Source: Succiniclasticum ruminis DSM 9236 (GTDB lineage: Bacteria; Bacillota; Negativicutes; Acidaminococcales; Acidaminococcaceae). From it: 64,000 bases of DNA. Shown here in pieces: positions 54,561 through 60,818 of the stretch. The translations under genes and the position numbers were made by a program. The notes below the pieces were generated by a model. It saw only the letters and a program-made list of their open reading frames with translations. It had not been told where the DNA came from and did no database searches. The number at the start of each line of letters is the position of its first letter. Position 1 is the stretch's first letter. The DNA lies in assembly GCF_900112895.1 (NCBI RefSeq), contig NZ_FONL01000008.1, positions 1-64,000 of the forward strand, written 5' to 3'.

Positions 54561-55051
54561 TTATTAGCTGGTCAAAAATTGAGTTAAGAAAAAACGCAAA
54601 GGCTACCCTCGATTTTGACCGGGGGTGTTCGGAAATTCCTAAACAGGGGTATGGGGGTATTTTTCATTTTTACGCGGTAACCGCTGCAGAAACCGCTCAT
54701 TCGCTGGATCTTGGAGAGCTTCCCGAAAAACCGACCGCGTAAAATGACCGTAGAACGCGGTTTGAATGCCCACGCGAGTAATTTGTCGCGCTAATAATTA
54801 GGATGCGCCAGCGAAGGCGCTGGAGCCGTCTCTGCGGATAATAACAAAAGCGCCCGGTGGAACTGAGTCCAGATCAGGCGCTGCAGGTTGGGTAACACTG
54901 TTATTATGTGTGATTGTAGGAGAGAGCGCCCTGCAGCAGCTAAAGGAGTGAAAGCCGTTGCAGGACGGTAAGAAGGAGAGAGCATCAAAAGCATGGAAGG
55001 TGCCTCTAATTAATTATATTCCATGCGGTGCAATATGTCAATTATATACGA

Positions 55052-55071
55052 AATATAGTATATACTATATT
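55052..55071. promoter_or_regulatory. perfect 20-bp palindrome over a -35 box
   Basis: AATATAGTAT followed by its exact reverse complement (55052-55071). Its end overlaps the TTGTAC -35 box of the promoter at 55070-55098. Confidence 0.65.
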
Positions 55072-55098
55072 GTACATCATAAGCATATAGTGTATAAT
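55070..55098 (+). promoter_or_regulatory. promoter of the small-gene operon
   Basis: TTGTAC (55070-55075) and TATAAT (55093-55098) are spaced by 17 bases, about 40 bases before the 95-residue gene. Confidence 0.75.
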
Positions 55099-55136
55099 AT
55101 ATATCAAAGGGAAAATGTACGGAAGAAGGTGAAGGA

Positions 55137-55424
55137 ATGCTTGCCAAGGTAATTGCCACAACGGTGCTGCTGACCGCGGTTATTTGCGTTATCCGGTGGA
55201 AGCGTGACCAGGAACGGAGACGGCTGCAGGAAGAGGAGCTGGAAGCTTTTCTGAGCCTGGGAGATGGTGCATATAGTTGGCAGAACATAGGGAAACATCA
55301 GGCAGCAGCTTCATCTGACTCGGTTCCGGTGATACATACGCAGATAGATGGCAGCGCCCAGGCACCCGATCGGGAGAACCTGGCACCGGGTGAAACGTGG
55401 AGCAGACGGTACCGGTTCAGATAA
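55137..55424 (+). CDS. small membrane-anchored element protein
   Basis: A 95-residue protein with one N-terminal membrane helix (about 3-19, VIATTVLLTAVICVI) followed by a highly charged cytoplasmic helix (KRDQERRRLQEEELEAF) and a polar tail. No family is recognised. The ATG follows GAAGGTGAAGG. It is the first gene behind the palindrome-controlled promoter. Confidence 0.6.
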   Translation: MLAKVIATTVLLTAVICVIRWKRDQERRRLQEEELEAFLSLGDGAYSWQNIGKHQAAASSDSVPVIHTQIDGSAQAPDRENLAPGETWSRRYRFR

Positions 55425-55459
55425 ACGGATCAGGCAGAGAAGAGGAGACGTGAAGCATC

Positions 55460-55612
55460 ATGCCATTTGTTAAAGAACGGAATAGGAAGCTGACTTACAA
55501 GGTTGGCAATATGCAAAAGTTTAAAGAGGATATGTATAAAACCCGGCAGAAATATTCTGGCCCGAACCCAGCCAGGGAGCGCCAGAAGCATAAGACCGGA
55601 AGAAAGAAGTGA
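55460..55612 (+). CDS. small basic element protein
   Basis: A 50-residue very basic protein (PFVKERNRKLTYKVGNMQKF; RERQKHKTGRKK). No family is recognised. It has an ATG 35 bases after the preceding gene, preceded by GAGGAGACG. The coding pattern and position within a tight row of small genes support it. Confidence 0.55.
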   Translation: MPFVKERNRKLTYKVGNMQKFKEDMYKTRQKYSGPNPARERQKHKTGRKK

Positions 55613-55627
55613 GAGAGGAGTGAGAGC

Positions 55628-55822
55628 ATTAGCAGCAGGCAGGAAGTCTGTTATTATCTGTGTAAGGCGATCCAGGCAACGGATGAAGGGAAGCAGATCG
55701 CATCCATTACATCCGGGAGTCAGTACGTTTTCATTACTTACACAAGCGGACATATCAAACCGATACGGATAAAAGGTGGTAATGAGATTACCATGATTAA
55801 AGAAGTGCTGAGCAAGATCTGA
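55628..55822 (+). CDS. small element protein, probable ATT start
   Basis: A 64-residue reading frame with a protein-like sequence (SRQEVCYYLCKAIQATDEGK, QYVFITYTSGHIKPIRIKGG, EITMIKEVLSKI). Upstream of it the frame hits the preceding gene's TGA without any ATG, GTG or TTG; the ATT at 55628 is seven bases after AGGAG. Only a late internal ATG exists. It fits between its neighbours with 15 and 14 bases of spacing. Confidence 0.5.
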   Translation: MSSRQEVCYYLCKAIQATDEGKQIASITSGSQYVFITYTSGHIKPIRIKGGNEITMIKEVLSKI

Positions 55823-55836
55823 AGGAGTAAAGTTGT

Positions 55837-56172
55837 ATGGCACCTAACAAAGAAAAGATTATTATGGGAATGCTGAGGAACAAAGACCAATATTGGGCCG
55901 TGAAGCATAGCGCGGATAAGTTTCTGCTGAATTCCGCGATAGAGAACAGAACCGGTATCAAAGCTTGCCAATTTATGACAAAAACGCTGCAGGCAACGAA
56001 ATCCGGGAAGAACATCCGAATGATAAAATTAGCTTCGGACGATAACGGAAAGAAATGCATCAAGGTTATGCTGAAGAACGGAAAGACCGATTGTATTAGT
56101 ATTCCGGATACGGAAGTAAAGACGATCACGGACAGCATAATTAATTATTGGGTGAACAGAAAGGAAGAGTGA
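55837..56172 (+). CDS. element protein of unknown function
   Basis: A 111-residue basic protein (MAPNKEKIIMGMLRNKDQYW; NGKKCIKVMLKNGKTDCISIPD). I do not recognise it. It starts 14 bases after the preceding frame behind GAAGGAG and ends one base before the next start, so it belongs to the same operon. Confidence 0.65.
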   Translation: MAPNKEKIIMGMLRNKDQYWAVKHSADKFLLNSAIENRTGIKACQFMTKTLQATKSGKNIRMIKLASDDNGKKCIKVMLKNGKTDCISIPDTEVKTITDSIINYWVNRKEE

Positions 56173-56173
56173 A

Positions 56174-56749
56174 ATGTACGAATATAAATCAAGCTATACC
56201 AAAGAAGATTGGGATAAGCTGCAAACCAAAGAACAGCTCTATTCCGTATTGGATGCCGATTATACAAACAAAAGAATGAGACCGTATATTGAAGGCGCTC
56301 TGGGCGGTGATCCTGAGATGAAGCAATTCTATTCCGATGAAGAATTCCGGGAAATGGCTGCTAAAATCAGGGAAGCTGCCGAACCGCTGCTGCCGTTGCT
56401 GAATGATGTTCTGAAGCATCTTCCCGAAAAAGATGGAAACGGCTTTAGCTATTATCCGGATAGAGCAGAAGCTTTCATTAGGAGATATATCAATCCTAAT
56501 TCACCGGACAGAATGGTTATTTATGCTGCTGTACTGATGCTGGCATTGAAATCTAATTTCATTGAACGGCTGGCTGCCGGTTTCGGTCTCGCTAAAGAAA
56601 GAGCAGGCAAGCGCGCATTCCAGCGTTACCTGGCATTCAAAAAAGAGGATGACCGGAAGCGCAAAGAGTTTGAAAAGACGGAAGCCTTCCGGGTGCAGAG
56701 CATGGAGCTGCAGCTTGGCCTGCGCGATCACATTGATTATCCGGAATAA
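56174..56749 (+). CDS. element protein of unknown function
   Basis: A 191-residue helical, charged protein (YTKEDWDKLQTKEQLYSVLD; PLLPLLNDVLKHLPEKDG; MVIYAAVLMLALKSNFIERL). The hydrophobic stretch around residues 117-132 is short and probably not membrane-spanning. No family is recognised. It ends the small-gene operon, with a terminator 67 bases later. Confidence 0.65.
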   Translation: MYEYKSSYTKEDWDKLQTKEQLYSVLDADYTNKRMRPYIEGALGGDPEMKQFYSDEEFREMAAKIREAAEPLLPLLNDVLKHLPEKDGNGFSYYPDRAEAFIRRYINPNSPDRMVIYAAVLMLALKSNFIERLAAGFGLAKERAGKRAFQRYLAFKKEDDRKRKEFEKTEAFRVQSMELQLGLRDHIDYPE

Positions 56750-56815
56750 TAAGACGATACCTGGACATTAATTTAATCCTTAGCAGGCGCAGCGCGGATG
56801 CAGCGCATTGTTACG

Positions 56816-56853
56816 ATGGCAGAAAGAGTGATATGTTTTTCTGCCATTTTTTA
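56816..56853 (+). terminator. terminator of the small-gene operon
   Basis: ATGGCAGAAA (56816-56825) pairs with TTTCTGCCAT (56838-56847), followed by six T. Confidence 0.88.
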
Positions 56854-56881
56854 CTATCGGCTTTATGACGGATGAAGGCGA

Positions 56882-57376
56882 ATGGTGGAACTAAGTTATA
56901 AACAGAAGCTCACAAAGGTAAAGTATTGGTTGACGGCTGCAGAGTATTGTCAGCGGAAAATCGATGCTTATATTAACGAAACGCAGGAGCTGCGTTCTCT
57001 GGCAGAAAAATGTACGGCAAGCTATTCTCATGCCCATGTCTCCGGTGGGCCGTATGACCGGATGGGCAGCGCTGCGATCCGGATGGTTGAATATGAGTAG
57101 AAGATTCAGAAAGAGATAAAGGAGCTGCTTGATAGGAAAGAGCGCATCCAGGCTGTGATCACAAATTGTCTGGAAGATTACAATCAGCGGATCGTCATGG
57201 AATACAGATATGTGCATCTGTATAAATGGGAAGAGGTTGCCGAAAAAACTCATTATTCGTGGGCCGGTGTGTTTAAGGTTCATGACAAAGCGCTGAAGCG
57301 CCTGGTGGAACAGTATCCCTTTGAACCGGAACAGAAAAGAGAGGAGAATCAGGATGCCAATATACAGACGTTGTAA
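56882..57376 (+). pseudogene. DUF1492/ArpU-like late regulator split by an amber codon
   Basis: Two reading frames in the same phase are separated by a single TAG at 57098-57100. Joined, they give 164 codons: an N-terminal helical part (YKQKLTKVKYWLTAAEYCQR) and a C-terminal sigma-like HTH (YNQRIVMEYRYVHLYKWEEV, SWAGVFKVHDKALKRL). The latter resembles phage proteins that activate late genes. The downstream protein at 57885 shares YNQMIVMEWRYINGEPWETI at the same place. The amber codon may be a recent point mutation (for example CAG or GAG to TAG), or be suppressed. I call it a broken gene. Confidence 0.7.
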
Positions 57377-57881
57377 CACTTGCCATCAGCTTTATACCGG
57401 GAAGAAATGCCCGGAGTGCAGCAGGAAGCGCGATGCAAAGTATAGGAAGAGGCTGAAGGAGCAGGAGAGCCACAAACAGAACTATCATCTGTATTTATGG
57501 CAGAAGTGCAGACGGAACGTCATGCTGCGGTATATGAACTACGATATCTGGCTCCTGGGTGTAGGCCAGACGTACGTCATGAGCAACGAGGAAGTCATCG
57601 TTCACCATATCGCGGAAAGAGACGATATGCCCGACTATTTCTGGAATATTGATAACCTGATCACAGTATGCCGGGAGAGTCATAACGAAATTCATGCCTT
57701 ATATGACGGCTCCAGAGAGGAGAAGCTTCAGGCGCTGGATCGGATCGCTGCCGGCATCCGGTATTTCAATGAGAACATCAGCGAAAATACCATGCTGGGC
57801 AACGATATGAGCATCCTGGATGAGTACCGCGATATGGTGCGGAGCGGTTCTGCAGAAATCTGCAAAAACGGTTATAGATAA
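57354..57881 (+). CDS. HNH endonuclease, phage type
   Basis: A 175-residue nuclease. It begins with two CX2C zinc knuckles (RRCNTCHQLY, CPECSRKRDAKY) and has the HNH core EVIVHHI...NIDNLITVCRESHNEIH. Such HNH proteins lie just before terminase genes in many Firmicutes phages and help DNA packaging. Here no terminase follows. It overlaps the split regulator gene by 23 bases and starts at an ATG behind GAGGAGAATCAGG. Confidence 0.88.
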   Translation: MPIYRRCNTCHQLYTGKKCPECSRKRDAKYRKRLKEQESHKQNYHLYLWQKCRRNVMLRYMNYDIWLLGVGQTYVMSNEEVIVHHIAERDDMPDYFWNIDNLITVCRESHNEIHALYDGSREEKLQALDRIAAGIRYFNENISENTMLGNDMSILDEYRDMVRSGSAEICKNGYR

Positions 57882-57884
57882 TAA

Positions 57885-58364
57885 ATGAAAACCAAAGTCT
57901 TAAGATCACCGGAAACAGAAGAGGTTATTAAAGCTTTGTCTGTTTATGTGGAAGCCGGTAAAGAGTTTGATAGGCTGCTGGAGTTAAAAAAAGAAAAGCT
58001 TTCCAGGGCTATTTATCAAAGTCCATCTTTTGACGGTCCAGGCGGTGTGAACCGGAACGGACTACGGTCAGATAAAATGGCAAATGCTATGGTCAGCATT
58101 GAACGGATAGATAGAAAACTGTGTAAAATAGCAGGCAGCTTTCAAACACTTATTAACGAAGTCCAGAGCATTATTGATAACCTTAAACCTGATTATAACC
58201 AGATGATTGTTATGGAGTGGCGCTATATCAACGGAGAACCCTGGGAAACAATATCAGAAAAAACCGGTTTCTCTATGAGCCATTGTTTTCTGCTTCATAA
58301 CAAAGCTATCATTACATTATGCGAAAAAGGAATTAAGAAAGGAGACGGATGCAAAGATGATTGA
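57885..58364 (+). CDS. DUF1492/ArpU-like transcriptional regulator
   Basis: A 159-residue protein with a helical N-terminal part and a sigma-like HTH near the end (YNQMIVMEWRYINGEPWETI, SMSHCFLLHNKAIITL). It is an intact relative of the amber-split gene upstream. Phage proteins of this type act on late promoters. It starts right after the HNH gene stop codon with no strong ribosome site, so it is probably coupled to it. It overlaps the next gene by eight bases. Confidence 0.75.
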   Translation: MKTKVLRSPETEEVIKALSVYVEAGKEFDRLLELKKEKLSRAIYQSPSFDGPGGVNRNGLRSDKMANAMVSIERIDRKLCKIAGSFQTLINEVQSIIDNLKPDYNQMIVMEWRYINGEPWETISEKTGFSMSHCFLLHNKAIITLCEKGIKKGDGCKDD

Positions 58365-58557
58365 CGGAATCAATGCAGAAAAGAAAACAGCGCGGATGAA
58401 TGTGCTGGTAAGGCAAAGCGTAAAAGACAATGCCAGCAAAATCGCGTATATGCAGCGCGAGACATTGAACGCGGTAACCGATAAGCTGCTGGAAAAATAC
58501 GTTGCGGATCATCGGGATGCCCTGGTGAAATATCACGAGGTATTCGGGGAAGCTTAA
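58357..58557 (+). CDS. small ribbon-helix-helix-like protein
   Basis: A 66-residue protein (KKTARMNVLVRQSVKDNASK, MQRETLNAVTDKLLEKYVAD) with the basic strand and two-helix layout of ribbon-helix-helix DNA-binding proteins. It is the last gene of the element and its stop codon overlaps the first right-hand arm-type repeat. It could act as a directionality factor or regulator; this is inference from place and fold. Confidence 0.65.
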   Translation: MIDGINAEKKTARMNVLVRQSVKDNASKIAYMQRETLNAVTDKLLEKYVADHRDALVKYHEVFGEA

Positions 58558-58596
58558 TGCTTGTGAAAATAGGTAATGCTTGTTATATGCTTGTTG
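58556..58596 (+). repeat. three 11-bp repeats, probable integrase arm sites (right)
   Basis: AATGCTTGTGA (58556-58566), AATGCTTGTTA (58575-58585) and TATGCTTGTTG (58586-58596) match the left-hand set in sequence and direction. Confidence 0.75.
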
Positions 58597-58645
58597 AGAC
58601 TTTTGAAAATGTGTCAACCGTGCGGTTTGCAGGCATTTATTAAGA

Positions 58646-58692
58646 GGTCTCCGGAACCGGGTGCGGACGTTCGATTCGTCTCAGGCGCACCA
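58646..58692 (+). repeat. attR: 47-bp repeat of the tRNA-Arg 3' part
   Basis: Matches 45501-45547 with two differences that exchange one T-stem base pair (G-C to C-G), so the fold is kept. It lacks the tRNA 5' half. Confidence 0.92.
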
Positions 58693-58702
58693 GAGATAAT
58701 TA

Positions 58703-58732
58703 CCCTGCAAATTGATTTGCAGGGCTTTTTTT
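58703..58732 (+). terminator. terminator next to attR, probably the original tRNA terminator
   Basis: CCCTGCAAAT (58703-58712) pairs with ATTTGCAGGG (58715-58724), followed by seven T. Its position behind attR fits the tRNA-Arg terminator before integration. Confidence 0.88.
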
Positions 58733-58866
58733 ACTTATAAAACTGTGATACACTTGTTTTGTATTATCAGCTTACAGTAAAATTATTATGTAGGATTATG
58801 TGTATATTGCTGTTGTTTTTACGTGAATATCTTCTTTAATAAATTGCTACACAGGAGTTATCTGCT

Positions 58867-59226
58867 TTGAAACTATTTAAACAGTTTACCATCATCATAT
58901 TTCTCTCGTTCCTTGGTGAAGTTCTGCATACGCTGATTCCGTTTCCGATACCTGCGAGTATTTACGGAATAATGCTCCTGTTCTTTTTGCTGGAGCGGAA
59001 CGTGCTGCGGATTGATGACGTCAGGGAAGTGTCGGATTTTCTGATTTTCATTATGCCATTGCTGTTTATTCCTTCGGCCGTAGGTCTGATCGATGTCTTG
59101 GACGAATTGCGCGCGTCCCTGACAGCCTATGTCATCATTATTATTTCGGTCACGCTGATCGTCATGGTTGTAACGGGGCGGATTACGCAATGGTTTTTAC
59201 GAAATCAAAATGAAAAGGAAACATGA
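58867..59226 (+). CDS. lrgA: CidA/LrgA family membrane protein
   Basis: A 119-residue membrane protein with about four helices. FPIPASIYGIMLLFFLL and FLIFIMPLLFIPSAVGLID are typical of the holin-like CidA/LrgA family, which works with LrgB in murein hydrolase control or in export of small organic acids such as pyruvate. The start is a TTG 10 bases after AGGAG, since the frame has no upstream ATG. lrgB follows after three bases. Confidence 0.9.
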   Translation: MKLFKQFTIIIFLSFLGEVLHTLIPFPIPASIYGIMLLFFLLERNVLRIDDVREVSDFLIFIMPLLFIPSAVGLIDVLDELRASLTAYVIIIISVTLIVMVVTGRITQWFLRNQNEKET

Positions 59227-59229
59227 ATC

Positions 59230-59922
59230 ATGAACACATTTTGGGAAGTGTCAACTTTTTTCGGCGTATTCATCACGCTGTTCTTTTATAGCATTGGCAC
59301 GTTTCTGAAGCAGAAAGTGAAACATCCGCTGGTAAATCCCATGCTGCTTGCTATTATCTTTACCATTTTATTTCTGCACATTTTCGGGATAAATTACCAA
59401 ACCTATAACAACAGCGCAAAATACATCAGTTACCTGATGACGCCGGCTACCATCTGCCTGGCGGTGCCCTTGTACCGGCAGCTGGATACGCTGAAGAAGA
59501 ATTTTAAGGCTGTCATGTTCGGTATCTCGTCCAGCGTCATTGTCACCATGGTTTCGGTGCTGGCTTTTTCCCGCTTTTTCGGACTGAGCCACGCTTCCTA
59601 CGTGACCATGCTGCCTAAATCAATTACCACACCCATCGGAATTGGCGTAGCCGAAGAACTGGGAGGATATGTTGCGATTACGGTAGCTTCCATTGTTATC
59701 TCCGGTATCCTTGGCAATATGTTTGCGGAATCTGTCTGCAAGATGTTCGGCATCTATGAACCTGTCGCCAAAGGTGTCGCAATCGGTTGCTCCAGTCACG
59801 CCATGGGGACGGTAAAGGCGCTGGAAATGGGTGAAGTGGAGGGAGCAATGAGCTCGCTGTCCATTGCGCTGGCAGGGATTTTGACGGTCGTCGCAGCCTC
59901 GGTATTTGCAACACTGCTGTAA
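59230..59922 (+). CDS. lrgB: LrgB family membrane protein
   Basis: LrgB (230 residues) has about seven membrane helices and the conserved MLPKSITTPIGIGVAEELGG, FGIYEPVAKGVAIGCSSHAMGT and EGAMSSLSIALAGILT. Together with LrgA it forms a membrane system connected with pyruvate uptake or export and lysis control. The pair is the usual two-gene unit. Confidence 0.93.
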   Translation: MNTFWEVSTFFGVFITLFFYSIGTFLKQKVKHPLVNPMLLAIIFTILFLHIFGINYQTYNNSAKYISYLMTPATICLAVPLYRQLDTLKKNFKAVMFGISSSVIVTMVSVLAFSRFFGLSHASYVTMLPKSITTPIGIGVAEELGGYVAITVASIVISGILGNMFAESVCKMFGIYEPVAKGVAIGCSSHAMGTVKALEMGEVEGAMSSLSIALAGILTVVAASVFATLL

Positions 59923-59992
59923 GAAAACTCAGGCCGTTTAATACTTGTGTTTTGAAAAAAAGAGAATCACTTCTTAATGTTTTTTGAATACA

Positions 59993-60001
59993 TGCTATAA
60001 T
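59993..60001 (+). promoter_or_regulatory. extended -10 promoter of the cysteine-rich protein gene
   Basis: TGCTATAAT (59993-60001) is an extended -10 box, 59 bases before the start codon. Confidence 0.6.
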
Positions 60002-60060
60002 ATTTAAGAAACAATAGATTGACTCATCTGAGTAGTTTTGCATGAGAAAGGGGAAGCGTT

Positions 60061-60711
60061 ATGCGATACTATTTTCCAAGCTGCATTTTTACAAAACTGC
60101 GCCCGGAAACTTCTGAAAAGGTAAAAAACTTTATGGTTTCGAAAGGGGTGCGCGTAGTCGGTTGCTGCCGCCCGGGGCATAAAGCGTTGTCGGGCTGGAA
60201 CGATACCGTAATTACCGTTTGTGAAACCTGCAGCATCATTATCGGGGAGAACCGTCCGGCCGCAAATGTAATCAGCCTGTATGAGTTCATCGACAGTCTG
60301 CCGGATTTTTCGTTCCCGGATTATAAAGGAGAACGCATCACACTGCAGGACTGTTACCGGGCCAAAGCAAGAGAAACGGAGAAAGCGGCGGTACGCAGCG
60401 TACTCCGCAAAATGAATGTGGAAATCGTGGAGCTTCCCGGCACAGAAGAAGAGATCAACTTTGACGGCAGTTTTTTGCTCGGGCCCATACGGGCCGACAA
60501 TTTTACGCTGGCGCCACAGCATTTTGCGGAAATCAAAAAGGACATGCAGCCGAAATCTCCGGAAGAAATCGACGCATACCTTAGGGGTTATTGTCAGCGA
60601 TTTACAACAGACAGGGTGGCCTGTTACTGTAACTCCTGCCTTTCTGGACTGGTGAAGGGTCTGCCGGAAGGAAAGCAGGCGGTGCATGTGGCGGAGTTGT
60701 TGTTTATGTAG
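60061..60711 (+). CDS. cysteine-rich (HdrB/CCG-like) protein
   Basis: A 216-residue soluble protein with ten cysteines: Cys8, RVVGCCRPGH (35-36), VCETCSIII (54, 57), Cys98, Cys178 and ACYCNSCLSG (188, 190, 193). The CC pair followed by CX2C resembles half of the heterodisulfide-reductase HdrB-type cysteine-rich domain, which holds an unusual iron-sulfur cluster. The usual duplicated CCG motifs are incomplete, so the match is tentative. It faces the nitrogenase-like genes across a shared terminator. It may be an electron carrier or a cluster-binding protein. Confidence 0.6.
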   Translation: MRYYFPSCIFTKLRPETSEKVKNFMVSKGVRVVGCCRPGHKALSGWNDTVITVCETCSIIIGENRPAANVISLYEFIDSLPDFSFPDYKGERITLQDCYRAKARETEKAAVRSVLRKMNVEIVELPGTEEEINFDGSFLLGPIRADNFTLAPQHFAEIKKDMQPKSPEEIDAYLRGYCQRFTTDRVACYCNSCLSGLVKGLPEGKQAVHVAELLFM

Positions 60712-60731
60712 AATCAAAAGAAAATAGAACA

Positions 60732-60797
60732 AAAGAACAGGCATCGCAAAAACGCAATCGTTTCCTATGTTTTGCTTATGCCTGTTCTTTTTTTATT
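60732..60797. terminator. terminator between convergent genes
   Basis: AAAGAACAGGCAT (60732-60744) pairs with ATGCCTGTTCTTT (60778-60790), with T-rich flanks on both strands. Confidence 0.85.
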
Positions 60798-60818
60798 AGC
60801 ATTATTTCTCGAAAACAG

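Larger units (their letters stand above)
54214..55136. other. structured non-coding region of the element, about 0.9 kb
   Basis: No convincing gene is seen. Three nested inverted repeats are present: CTGTTTAGGAATTT (54357-54370) with AAATTCCTAAACAG (54633-54646); AAACCGAAG (54388-54396) with CTTCGGTTT (54479-54487); ATAATTTTA (54442-54450) with TAAAATTAT (54460-54468). A nine-G run is at 54347-54355. ACGCGGT occurs at 54672-54678 and 54755-54761, and inverted at 54734-54740. A replication origin, packaging site or structured RNA are all possible. Confidence 0.55.
45501..58692. mobile_element. tRNA-Arg-integrated element, phage-satellite-like, about 13.2 kb
   Basis: The element is bounded by 47-bp direct repeats, the left one in an intact tRNA-Arg. 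It encodes a tyrosine integrase next to attL, two repressor/Cro-like switches, an excisionase-like protein, a primase-helicase, small unknown proteins, late-regulator-like proteins and an HNH nuclease. No terminase, portal, capsid, tail, lysis or transfer gene is visible. It therefore looks like a phage satellite or a reduced prophage that still integrates and replicates. Confidence 0.88.

Noticed and set aside
54470-54742. 90-residue reading frame in the gene-free region of the element
   Set aside because: It starts at a GTG without a ribosome site, runs across nested hairpins and a terminator, and its first half is Phe-rich sequence from T tracts.
54958-55152. 64-residue reading frame from a TTG
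   Set aside because: It crosses the 20-bp palindrome and the -35/-10 boxes of the next promoter and overlaps the next gene; its sequence is made of AT repeats.
58646-58692. A second tRNA-Arg gene
   Set aside because: Only the 3' part from the anticodon arm to CCA is present; the acceptor 5' strand and the D-arm are missing, so it is attR.
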